Positions 10,014 to 18,993 of a stretch of 19,301 bases of DNA are shown here, one piece after another. The notes under the pieces are model-generated. The model was not told the DNA's origin. It did no database searches and saw nothing but the letters and a program-made list of their open reading frames with translations. Every line of letters starts with the position of its first letter. Position 1 is the stretch's first letter. The stretch is from assembly GCA_013054445.1 (NCBI GenBank), contig JAAMPI010001119.1, forward strand, positions 1 to 19,301, read 5' to 3'. The stretch comes from Cudoniella acicularis (lineage: Eukaryota; Ascomycota; Leotiomycetes; Helotiales; Helotiaceae). A program made the position numbers and the translations under genes.

Positions 10014-11126
10014 GATTGCTGCGCGGTTGTCACTGGGCGCGGGCGCGAGCGTGGGCAGTGGGCGTGGGCAGCGCTTTGGTGGCCACCGTACAACAGCTGA
10101 TGGATATCCTGATGTTGCATACCGAAGCACTCGTACGGAAACAGCTCCTGAACCCCGAGCCTCATTTCTCCCTGTTCCTCGTGGTCCGTTCCAGCGTAGG
10201 CTTCCTCCGTGCTCTCGCGGCCTGTCGTCCCTATCTCTGGGAATCTTCAGGCTTCAAATCATTCTATCGATCCTCGTAGACGGGCTCGTTGATCGTTCAT
10301 CGTTTCCGGTAAGGTGTGACGTTGATCCTTCGTCTGACTGCAGCGACAAGCGCGGAGACAAACACTCCCGCCAAAGTCGGCCCGGGGTGACTGGGGAGCC
10401 AGCGAGCCAGTGAGCAATGAGCCAAGCTTCGCCGTCGGTCTAGAACGTTGTGCGAGACTGAGTGCATCTTGGCCGGTTGGACCCCTCGAGCTTCTCTGCG
10501 AGTCTCTGTTTCTGCGATGCTTTTGGGTCCAGTACTTCTTGCTAAACTCAACGCAGCAAAGCTGTTCCCCAAGTAGCTTCAAGTCGATCCCACAGTCTCC
10601 CCCCCATCCAGTGGCATCCACAGAACAAGCACCAAGCCAGTCTTGAGCCAGCCCTCAGCTGGGCCTATCAGGGTCTTCGCGGAGCCTCTGGAAGCTGGAA
10701 CGGCCTATCACAATCGCATTTCGCACGCCGGTCTTGCTCCCAGATCGCTGTTGACACGAATTTTACCTTCAGACGGGACTTTAGACTGCAGACCTCCCAA
10801 GACCACGGGTCTTAGTCCGTTACTCAGTACCCCTCGTGCCCGTTATTCCCGACCTACCACATGAGCTCTCTCATTCGAACATACCTGCTCCTTCACAGCT
10901 CGACAATTCGTACCTGGATATACAGAACGCCAAGCTTGCGGGGAGGATTGTCATCGCGGATTTCTACCCAGGACCTCGAGCTCTCGACAATTCGACAGTA
11001 TACTAGCATCCGGCGTGGCCTTCTGGAGTGCAGATCTTTGATTTATCATCTGGACCTCTTTTTGGAACCCGGCGCTCCGACGCTGTATGCTTTCACGACG
11101 ACGACGACGACGAATAAGTTTGTGGG
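10009..11126 (+). promoter_or_regulatory. Probable promoter and 5' leader of the histidine kinase gene
   Basis: This is sequence with C/T-rich stretches directly upstream of the kinase, as is common in fungal promoters and leaders. It has several ATGs, including one at 10861 that opens a 112-codon frame running to 11199, past the proposed kinase start at 11127 and in a different frame. If the transcript began before 10861 this upstream ORF would compete with the kinase start. Either transcription starts later, an intron removes it, or the true start is the next in-frame ATG (11271). A 19-base ACG repeat ends 13 bases before the ATG at 11127. No TATA box can be assigned with confidence. Confidence 0.4.
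11095..11113. repeat. Short (ACG)6 repeat before the histidine kinase ORF
   Basis: Six ACG units plus one base lie 13 bases before the proposed start codon. Read on the other strand it is a CGT run. Confidence 0.9.
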
Positions 11127-13902
11127 ATGCATGAGATACACACTCTTTCCGATGCTTTCGAAGCAAAACCCTGTGGTCCTCGAACATACAAACCGTTGAG
11201 GCAACGAATAAGAGCTCGGTTTGCGGGCGACATAAGGAGCCACTCGCCCAAGTGGCCTGGGGATGAGGAGATGGAAGAGAGGAGAGAGTCACAAGCAGAG
11301 AGCCTGATCGATCGAGCTACCCTCTGTTTGCCTGACTTTGCAAAAAACTCAATAGTCCACGGTGGTGATGAGAGATTCCAATATGTGGCCCGCCAATACT
11401 TTCCATCATCCGAAACCAATGCTACTGAACGCCTTGTGGACCTGAAATCACGGCTCCGGAATGCTTCAACGCACGATTTTTGGGGGACGTTAATGGAGGA
11501 GGTGTGTGATATTACGGGTGCCCAGTGTGGATTTGTTGCCAAACGAATGTTAGTCGACGATCAAGACAGTGCTATTAAAATGCCGGAATTGGGCGAACCA
11601 GGTTCATGTTTGATGGGCGTTGCGTTCTACATCAACAACGGCGCTGATGTGAAGAAATTGTATCGAGACTATCGATATCATGCCTACGGAACTCCCTGTG
11701 CCCACATGAGGCACGACAAGGTCTTCATCATACCAGAAAGGATGACGGAATTCATCCCCAGCAACCCGAATGCACACTGCTTTCCATGGAAACAATCCGA
11801 GGCCTTCATTGGACTACCTTTGTTCAGCGAAGGGAAATGTTTCGCCCACTTCGGGTTGATATGGTCGTCAGAAGGTGCTGCTACGAGGAAGCTCGGGTGG
11901 AGCTTTCTGGAAATGCTTTTACATTCACTTGAAGATATGATCTTGCAGCGTATACTTGAGGGACGAGGATTCACAAAACCCGAAGCTTCACCAGAATCAG
12001 TGCCAGCCAAGGTCATACCGTTATCCGCAATCACGGCCTCACAATCGTTAAAACCATATGCCCGGAGCTTGTCTCACGAGTTGAGAACTCCAATGCAGGG
12101 GGTGGTCGGGATGTTAGACATTATGTACTCCACCGTTCTCGATGCAATAGCCAATCAACAAAGTGAAAGAGTGCGAAAGGTTTTCAAGGATCTGAAGAAC
12201 CACATCGAAACTATTCAAGGTATGCTTTCTAATCATTTTTTCTAGGAGTAAAGTTTAATCATTAATGCCTTCTCCAGATAGTTCAAGACGCGCGGTGGAG
12301 GCTGCCGACAATGTGGTTCATGCTTACGATCTTAACATGCAAATGCCGGAGACCCCATTGACTCCTGATATCAGTGATGCAACCAACTATGCAGAAACCT
12401 CAGCAACATCTTCGCCTGGCAAACTCAGCCCTGTATTGAATTCAGTAAGCCCGCAGTCCCCCAGAATCGCCAAACGTGCTCGACAAGACGAAGCCGACTT
12501 TCATCCCGGCCCCCCCTTGAAACGCATGTTTACGATTACAGAGGCAGAGATTCTACGCACGTATTATCCGGACCAGGCCATCTCCTGCGATATCTGCGGG
12601 AAGGTTACTGCCGGAAGTGGGAAGAAAGCGAGTTCCTATTTGGCAGCGCCCGAAGTGGATTCACATTCAGTGGAGACAAAGCCTAGTACTATCATTGTCC
12701 CTTCCATGCTGAGTCCAAACCATAGACGAGTGATCACAAGGGAATTCATGAGAACGCTATTAAATGAAGCTCTGCGCAATGGCCACCCTACAAGCGAAAT
12801 CCATACCGAGACCGATCTGGGTGAAACTGTTGAGGTCAGGACAATTGGCTCAAGGGGCGAAGTACAAGACCGAATAATCAATCTAACCATCGAACCTGGT
12901 GTACCTGAGGTCATCATCACAGAAGAGCTTCATTTACAATTTGCATTGCAAAAGATTGTTGATAATGCTATCAAGTTCACAGACAGTGGCAGCATCACAA
13001 TCACGGTAAAGATGGCTAGAAATATGCAAATTGTGGAAATTTGGGTTGTGGATACGGGATGCGGTATTGCTGAGGAGTCACGGTCGAATCTATTCAAACC
13101 CCATTTTCAGGAAGATGCGTCGATCCGTCGATCTCGGGATGGCTTAGGTCTCAGCTTGTTCAATGCTAAGGCTCATGTCCGGAAAAACCTTGGTGGAGAT
13201 GTCACTTTAGAACGGTCTGCCACAGATGGCCCTTCCAAAGGCTCCGAATTCCTCATCCGCCTCCCTATCTCGATAATGGATGCAATCAATACCGAGACGC
13301 CTCTGGTCGGTACTCCGCCACACAGTTCCTATCACGTTGGCCTCCCGATGCCAGCTTTGGATTCCAACCCATCCGCTAGTAAAACCACTCCTGGTCCTGC
13401 GAATACTAGCAGCGGAGCAAAGCTGCGACAAAATGCGAGTTCTCCTCGGAAACGCCGTACCTTCAATCCGAACCTCGCAAAAGACTACCCCCTCAATATT
13501 CTGATTGCTGAAGATAATGCTATCAATCGAAACGTTGCTATAGGATCTCTAGCTAAACTTGGATACGCTACGGAGAACATCAAAATAGCTTTCGATGGAA
13601 TTGAAGCAGTACGTCATTTCGAGGAGTCGCTGTCAAATACTTCGGATAAACGATTTGACGCCATCCTGATGGATATATGGATGCCAAATATGGATGGGTT
13701 CGAAGCCACCAGTCAAATTTTAGATCTTGCGAAGGAGAGTGGAGCTAATACAAAAATTATCGCCGTCACGGCCGACATTACAGCCGAGTGTCTCTCTAGG
13801 ACGGAGGCATCTGGCATGCGAGGCTTTCTTGCGAAGCCTTACAAGGTTTTGGATATTGAGCAATTAATTGTGGAGCATTTTTCAAAAGACGATACGAGAT
13901 AA
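11127..13902 (+). CDS. GAF-domain hybrid histidine kinase with receiver domain
   Basis: The model is join(11127..12219,12278..13902), 905 aa. The order is an N-terminal GAF-like sensor region (about residues 95-290), a HisKA domain with H-box SLSHELRTPMQG (phospho-His 317), a long low-complexity linker (about 400-520, rich in Ser/Pro, with a SCDICGK Cys-x2-Cys pair at 468/471), and an HATPase_c domain. The ATPase has N-box KIVDNAIKF near 590, G1 VDTGCGI and G2 GLGLSL. A C-terminal receiver (about 775-905) has acidic pair AED, phospho-Asp 830 in LMDIWMPNMDG, AVTAD and LAKPY. All catalytic and phosphotransfer residues seen are intact, so a working hybrid kinase is expected, passing phosphate to a histidine phosphotransfer protein. 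The sensed signal cannot be read from the sequence; no transmembrane segment is evident, so it should be soluble. The start is uncertain: ATG 11127, or Met49 (11271; MEERRESQAESL). The next gene, a lipase, is 534 bases downstream on the same strand with no evident functional link. Confidence 0.93.
12220..12277 (+). other. Intron of the histidine kinase gene
   Basis: This 58-nt intron has donor GTATGC and acceptor TCTCCAG. Splicing G|AT gives ..NHIETIQ-DSSRRAVEAADN, a continuous HisKA helix. Without it, frame 1 stops at 12245. Confidence 0.93.
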
Positions 13903-14415
13903 CAAATTTTGCTTGGAGATTTCTGTATGAGTTGTTTTGAGCGATGCATAGTTAGCGGTCAGTGGACATGGAGTTTGGGTATGGCATTGGGACAGGGATT
14001 GGGGGCAAAATAAATGCAGTGGAGCATGGTGTTTATGTATGATGAAGCGAGATGATGGCGTTTGGTAGAATTCCAGGAAATACCTGGGAGCCGGAGACAT
14101 GTTGGAACAAGAGGAGTTAATGCGGAGAAAATTAAGGTGTTGAACACTATTATTATTCACTAATATAAAGAATTACAATACAATAGCTGTGGCCTATCCA
14201 GTTTTTTATGATATTGACATTGTGACTGTAGATCGGGTCAGGAGACTCACTCATGTGACTGGGGTTCTGAAATGCGGGGGCTAGCGTCAAACCCAGTGCT
14301 GAACCCATGTTGTGGCTTGAAATGACCAACATTTGCAGAACCATATGACCTCAATCAACACCTCAACACCTCATCTGTTCGAACTCTCCCTTTCAAAACA
14401 ATACAGAACGCGAAC
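13903..14415. other. Intergenic region, kinase 3' flank and lipase promoter
   Basis: The first part is the presumed kinase terminator region. The last ~80 bases before the lipase are C/A-rich (caacacctcaacacctca repeated motif near 14356), a common fungal leader composition. A TATA-like 'aatataaag' lies near 14161, far from the start codon, and is not assigned. Confidence 0.45.
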
Positions 14416-14421
14416 ATGTAA
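14416..14421 (+). promoter_or_regulatory. Minimal start-stop upstream ORF (ATG-TAA)
   Basis: An ATG followed at once by TAA lies 15 bases before the lipase start. It has an A at -3 (gaacATGT), a good initiation context. Known AUG-UAA elements make ribosomes pause and can lower downstream translation. Whether it lies in the mRNA is inferred from its closeness to the start codon. Confidence 0.55.
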
Positions 14422-14436
14422 CAAAAACAACACAAC

Positions 14437-15795
14437 ATGCAATATGCAAGCATCCTCACTATTCTAGCCCTGTGCTTCGTTCGCCCATACCTTGCGACAG
14501 GTAGCCCAACAGCTCATTCTCAACACCTCTCAAGCCCACCATCCTCCCCTACCGAATCACAAACCAACATCTCCCTTTCGCTCTTCGCTGAGCTAGAAGA
14601 ACTCTCCCGTGTCGTCGACATATCCTATTGCGTTGGCACAACTGGGATATCCCATCCCTTCATTTGCGCTAGCCGCTGCGATGACTTTCCGTCTTTCGAA
14701 CTCGTGGACACATTTAATACCGGTCCCTTGATGAGCGATAGTTGCGGATATATTGCGCTCGACCATAGCACGAAGAGAGTCGGGAGGGGGAGGATTGTAG
14801 TTGCATTCAGAGGGACCTATAGTCTTGCGAATACGATTGTGGATTTGAGCACTGTGCCACAGGAATACATACCTTACCCTGGAGATCCTAGTGACGAGAA
14901 GGGGAAGAATCCCAAGAAAGCAAAGAAGGGCAAGAAAAGCCTCTGGGATTGGATTCCGGGGCATTCATTGTGGGGGTCCGTGATTTACGAGCCTAATTGT
15001 TACATGACGAAGGACGCACCACCAATACCAAAAGTCAAGTGCGATAACTGTACGGTGCACTCCGGGTTTTGGATTTCATGGCAGAATACAAGACCGCGTG
15101 TTCTTCCTCATTTACGGAAGTTACGTGAAAGATTTCCTGACTACAGACTCGATCTCGTGGGGCACTCTCTTGGCGGTGCAGTTGCTGCTCTCGCTGGGCT
15201 GGAATTTGAAGGCCTAGGATGGAATCCATACATCACGACATTCGGTGAGCCCAAGATTGGAAATTCCGGTTTGAGAAACTTCGTCGATAGAACATTCCAT
15301 CTGCCTTCAGAACATATCGTCGAAACGGCAACAGAGAAGCTATACAGTGGTCGATACAGACGCATCACTCACGTTGATGATCCCGTCCCTCTCCTCCCAC
15401 TCCAAGAATGGGGCTACCGTTCTCATGCCGGCGAAATCCATATCTCAAAATCAGAACTACAACCAACTCTTGCCGATCTCCGACTGTGCTACGGCGACGA
15501 AGATCTAGAATGCATTGCAGGTGGCGACGTCGATAATTCTTGGTTCGGCACTGCAAACAATTTCGCTGTCTATGAGAACAAGAATAGTTTGACGGCTGAA
15601 GAAGAAATGCTGGCAAAGAGATGGGGCATTTCCCTCCCAGCGAGATTCAAGATATGGCAATTGCTCTTCGCGCATCGGGATTATTTCTGGAGATTGGGCC
15701 TCTGTGTCCCTGGTGGCGATCCATTAGATTGGGGAAGGGGGAGATATGATTTTGGGGATGGAGATGGCGATGGTGAATGGAAGGAGGAATTGTGA
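14437..15795 (+). CDS. Secreted class 3 lipase (triacylglycerol lipase family)
   Basis: This is a single exon of 452 aa. A signal peptide is clear (MQYASILTILALCFVRPYLA, about 20 residues), followed by a Ser/Pro/Thr-rich stretch, so the enzyme should be exported. The alpha/beta-hydrolase fold of lipase class 3 is shown by IVVAFRGT (oxyanion region, about residue 119-126), LVGHSLGGAVAA with nucleophile Ser244, RITHVDDPVPLLP with catalytic Asp315, and a C-terminal FAHRDYFWRLGLC with the likely catalytic His413, matching the arrangement in Thermomyces-type lipases. It should hydrolyse ester bonds in acylglycerols outside the cell. Two unusual parts are visible: a lysine-rich insertion near residues 150-170 (KGKNPKKAKKGKKS) after the first beta-alpha unit, and an acidic Gly-Asp repeat tail (GDGDGDGEWKEEL). 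The start is the first ATG in frame, directly before the signal peptide; a minimal uORF precedes it. Feruloyl esterase-like activity is an alternative within the same fold. Confidence 0.93.
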   Translation: MQYASILTILALCFVRPYLATGSPTAHSQHLSSPPSSPTESQTNISLSLFAELEELSRVVDISYCVGTTGISHPFICASRCDDFPSFELVDTFNTGPLMSDSCGYIALDHSTKRVGRGRIVVAFRGTYSLANTIVDLSTVPQEYIPYPGDPSDEKGKNPKKAKKGKKSLWDWIPGHSLWGSVIYEPNCYMTKDAPPIPKVKCDNCTVHSGFWISWQNTRPRVLPHLRKLRERFPDYRLDLVGHSLGGAVAALAGLEFEGLGWNPYITTFGEPKIGNSGLRNFVDRTFHLPSEHIVETATEKLYSGRYRRITHVDDPVPLLPLQEWGYRSHAGEIHISKSELQPTLADLRLCYGDEDLECIAGGDVDNSWFGTANNFAVYENKNSLTAEEEMLAKRWGISLPARFKIWQLLFAHRDYFWRLGLCVPGGDPLDWGRGRYDFGDGDGDGEWKEEL

Positions 15796-16682
15796 CGGCT
15801 GTGATCAGTCGGGCTAGCATTGTAACAATACGTACATATATAGCATTGAGCAGTGGGTGATTGATTCATTACACCGCCTCTAATTGGATTGCGGAATGGC
15901 GTTAGGACGGATAGCTTGGTTGATAGCATGCATTAGTGAGAACAAAATGAATAACGAGAGAAGAGTGATGAGTATACCTACAACAGGTGGTGCATTTACG
16001 AGTAATATCATATCATCTTAATACAATCTCACGTAATGCTAAATGTTTTCCTCCTACAAAAAAAGAGTCCCTCACTCCTTTCCATTTAAACAGAATTATC
16101 TTTCTCGGCAGATACCTTGAAAACACTTGAAAAGATATTAATACCCAGATAGTACCCTTCTTTATACCACTTTGTATGATACCAGTATATCTATGTCGCG
16201 GGTATTAATAAAAAAATGAGAAACGGGTTCTTTTAGATGGAAAGGCTAAATAAGTATCTTTTAGACTTAAATATCTTAGTTGTTGTGAGTAATTCAAGTT
16301 TGGACATGTGAATAGGATGCCGTAGCTGTGCCTAGCTGGCGTTTTGGATTGCTGTAGCATGTTTTTGTTAAGGGGGGGTTTTAGTAGAGGTGTTTGGTTT
16401 GGTTTAAGTGGCGTTCCACCCGAGCCATAATAACTAGGGGAAGCTTTAGAGTGGCTATACAGCATATTATTTTCGATAGCACGTTCGGTATATGGAGAAC
16501 TCGACCAGTCGCGACCCACCTGAGGGTAGCGGACATAACAGGTTTTTTTTTTTCAAGGAGCTTACGAGTGTTTAGTACTTTAGTACTCTTCTGAAAAGGG
16601 GGAGACGGCACGTGATGAGTTCAAGTATTAAAGGGTAAAGCGAATTTTTTGGTTGTTATTAGGAAGGTAGGAATATTTTCTA
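15796..16682. other. Intergenic region, becoming AT-rich
   Basis: This holds the lipase 3' flank and then AT-rich sequence with a poly-T run near 16541-16553. Minus-strand frames at 16205-16611 have no clear domain. The piece LRWVATGRVLHIPNVL (about 16522-16475, minus) vaguely resembles the segment after fungal BTB domains (LWVLAxRLLIPxLQN) and might be a further remnant of the BTB gene next door, but no splice path connects it. Confidence 0.4.
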
Positions 16683-17016
16683 GAGTGCATAAGAAACTTG
16701 AAGGCGCTNTGCGTGGTGTCGTCAATAGTGCAAGTCTAAGTTTGCCCTTCAACGAAGTCACTGTTGAAAGCGGCGTTGAGGACAGGAGAATGGTAGCAAG
16801 CCACTTCTTTGTGGACTGTGAAGGTTTCCTGTTTTGGACCGCTACTGATAGTAAAGGTGACCAGGAAGTTGGAATCTCTATGGGAAGTTAGAACCGTTGA
16901 ATGGAGACTGTAGGTAATACCACTTACGAGAAGTCGGGAGGGTTCATTCTGTGCGTCTTCCTAGGATGCGTGCTAAAAGACGAAGCTTCGGCTTCTCGCT
17001 TTTGGCTCTCGGTCAT
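16683..17016 (-). pseudogene. BTB/POZ-domain gene, partial, with premature stop
   Basis: Exon 1 (17016-16928) encodes MTESQKREAEASSFSTHPRK.. to PDFS. A 50-nt intron follows, and exon 2 continues DSNFLVTFTISSGPKQETFT then VHKEVACYHSPVLNAAFNSD and FVEGQT. This is the typical start of a fungal BTB domain (TFTVHKEVxCxxSPVxxAAFxxxFxEGQT). The next codon is TAG (16738-16736), where family members commonly have Gln (CAG), and the same frame goes on with DDTT..SAFKFLMH before similarity is lost at about 16683. An ambiguous base sits at 16709. BTB domains mediate protein-protein contact, often as substrate adaptors for cullin-3 ligases; many fungal stand-alone BTB proteins have no known role. The stop is a C-to-T change compatible with RIP, though poor sequence quality next to the n could also explain it. 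The 3' half of the gene is missing or unrecognisable. Confidence 0.7.
16878..16927 (-). other. Intron of the BTB gene relic
   Basis: This 50-nt intron has a consensus GTAAGT donor, a perfect CTAAC branch point and a CCCATAG acceptor. Splicing TC|A keeps the frame into the BTB domain. Intact signals mean that the gene decayed recently or is not fully dead. Confidence 0.8.
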
Positions 17017-17312
17017 TTCGTACTGGGGGGCAAGCTGCAAGAACTGTTAGCAGGCACTCTTGAACTGTGATAACCTGCGAATTTGTGAGATACACTCCAA
17101 TTGTGAGATTCTCTCCGCGTGCGACGCCTCTGTAAATGTAAGGACCTCTTCAATTGTGCAATGCGCAGCTCGATCCTCTCCCAGGTCTGGGCGCTGAAAG
17201 CAGCGTGGATGCGATTTTAAGAATTACCAAAAGTGAGAGGTTACTGACCGATTTGACTGGAGACGATTAAGAGGAGATCGGAGAGAAGCAAAGCTAAAAC
17301 TGGCGCGCCGAA

Positions 17313-18122
17313 GGCTTCATCAAGTGCGACGGTTTCGAGCGATCCGGTGTAGAGGAACTTGTCCATCCGCTTTCGATCTCGAGACTTGTTTAACTAGTAT
17401 CCCTACGTATTTCCCCTTACGCGGCCGTAGGAGAAGTCTTTCTAGAATAGCTTTAGGACCAGTATTAGAGCTGCTAGGACGTCTTCCCAGGCATCTTACA
17501 GATCAACATCGATCACCATATGGAAGTCATGTTCCGGTCGGTCAATTACATTTACATCGCCCCCTACAAACCCCGCCACAATCCTAGATTTTATACTAGG
17601 TACCCCTTTTAGCAAAGTTGAAATCAGGCCTAGCTAACTAGGGTAGTAGGCCTTTCCGCTCTAGAGTGACTCTAGATGGGTCGTACAAAGGCGAAGACAT
17701 TCTTTCGATTCGGAATGTTCTCTAGGGCTAAATACAGGGATGTTAATCACAAGAGCATCCCTTCCTATTTTAGTCACAAAGGGGACACGGAAGTAATTTT
17801 CTATCGCCAGATTTCTCGAGATTATTAAGAGGGAAAAATACGAGGTAGCTCTCTAATCGAGGCGCTTTAAGATGAAAGAATCCCTAGGAATGTTCGTGTA
17901 AAGAGACTCGGGAGTCTTAGTGTTTGAGAGGACGAAATTCCGCTACACCTAGGGGTTCTCCAGGATAACTTGAAGTGATTCTCGACGCACTTCTTAAAAC
18001 ATTATAACGAATAGATCTTGTACTTCTCTAAAGAGCCCTTGAAGATATTCTAGTGCTGTAGTAGCCCGAGCCTTAGTCCCGGCGCTAGACTAATCGATGT
18101 TCTATAATACGACTTTTAGCAT
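17313..18122 (-). pseudogene. Endonuclease/exonuclease/phosphatase (EEP) family gene, RIP-damaged and 3'-truncated
   Basis: One minus-strand frame from the ATG at 18122 stays in phase for about 270 codons and carries the EEP-superfamily blocks in order. Reading stops as marked, these are LKVVL*NID (TWNID motif), ARATTALEYLQGLFREVQDL, FVIMF*EVRRESL (catalytic QE), NFVLSNTKTPESLYTNI, FRVPFVTKIGRDALVINIPV, LRLCTTHLESL, VGGDVNVIDRPEHDF (GDxN motif), DAWEDV, KDFSYGRVRGNT*GY, and RKRMDKFLYTGSLETVALDE. Twelve in-frame stops occur. By the conserved context, each can come from TGG, CAG or CAA by C-to-T or G-to-A change. No frameshift is needed. Similarity ends at about 17313, before the expected C-terminal SDH motif block, so the gene is also truncated. 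Family members include DNA-repair-type phosphodiesterases (TDP2-like) and many fungal proteins of unknown role. The frame stays readable to 17241 but with unrelated sequence. Confidence 0.75.
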
Positions 18123-18430
18123 ACTACCGCTCTCTAAGCTTTGTCGGTTATTGTCTTTAAGTGCAACCTAAGTCGATGATCTTAGGTGATAGATTAGCGG
18201 TCGAAGAAACTAGGGCGCAAGTAGTTTCTGTGGGACTGGGCTGGGCCGTAGAGAGGCTTTTGTTTCCTAATGGTCGAAGTACTAGTGCTTTTGTACAGGT
18301 GTTAAGTGACTGACTGAACCAAAGCAGCGAGATTCGATTTTGAGTGAGAAATAGGGTCTGTATTGTAGCCATTGGTGGCACCGAACGCGCAGCATCGTAT
18401 GGTTAGAGTCGTGGTGGTGTATCTCGTGCG
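18123..18430. other. Degraded sequence upstream of the EEP pseudogene
   Basis: This is moderate-GC sequence that ends abruptly at the poly-T tract at about 18432. A minus frame (18381-18157) is open but not recognisable. Its end reads KIIDLGCT, which recalls the D-S-G-C protease motif of Copia elements if one C-to-T change is allowed; this is too little to call. The frame in phase with the EEP pseudogene has further TAG/TAA codons. Confidence 0.35.
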
Positions 18431-18993
18431 ACTTTTTTTTTATTTTTATAGGGCTTATATTGAATAGAAGTGTCTAATGATCTCTTTGGTATAAAAATTA
18501 TTAACACGAGGAGAATAGAGCTATTTTTTATTTAATTCCCGCTCCTACTGTAAATGCCCCCTATAGAGTATTTAGTAAGTTAGTTAGTCAGTCATTAGTT
18601 AAGGATATATTTGAACTAATTAACTTACGAGATATTTTAAACTAACTTACTAACTAGTTCTAACTACTAGTTTATTAATTAGTTAAGAGTAAATATATAT
18701 ATTATATTAACTAATTAAAATTTAATTTAATACCTTTATATATAGTTTATATCTTAATAGTACTTCTCTTTTACTACTTTTTAATAATATAAATTTATAA
18801 AGTTTAATAAATATTATATTAACTATTTTCTCTTTTTAAATATAAATAAATTATATATACTTTTACCTTCTTATAAAAGATAAGTATATTTAAAGCTATA
18901 TTAATTAAACCCTATAAACTCGCGTTTTTAAAAATAGTATATTTTAAGGCTCTAAAAGTATTTATAAAGATTAAAAATTAAGTAAGAACTAAA
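18431..18993. other. AT-rich island, probable RIP-degraded repeat
   Basis: Composition switches sharply from mixed sequence to almost pure A/T with many TTA/TAA/TAT words and very few C or G. No open frame of note exists. Such islands in Pezizomycotina are usually transposons mutated by RIP. The original element type cannot be read. Confidence 0.6.
18572..18653. repeat. Inverted repeat in the AT-rich island
   Basis: The arms TTAGTAAGTTAGTT (18572-18585) and AACTAACTTACTAA (18640-18653) are perfect reverse complements of 14 bases, with a 54-base spacer. Related ACTAGTT / TTAGTTAA words continue on both sides to about 18690. It may be a terminal or internal inverted repeat of a decayed element, or chance in low-complexity sequence. 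Confidence 0.6.

Noticed and set aside
9955..10413. 152-codon plus-strand frame with a poly-Leu start (and poly-Ser/poly-Ala frames on the other strand)
   Set aside because: It exists only because the GCT repeat has no stop in any frame; the remainder has no protein character.
11093..11542. 149-codon minus-strand frame
   Set aside because: It overlaps the well-supported histidine kinase N-terminus on the other strand and carries no domain.
16649..16891. 80-codon plus-strand frame including the ambiguous base
   Set aside because: It is antisense to the BTB domain exon, whose motif and splice sites are convincing.
18157..18381. Copia-type protease motif (IIDLGCT, expected D-S-G-C)
   Set aside because: Only one short motif after assuming a mutation; no gag, integrase or reverse transcriptase sequence follows. 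The adjacent sequence is an EEP gene.
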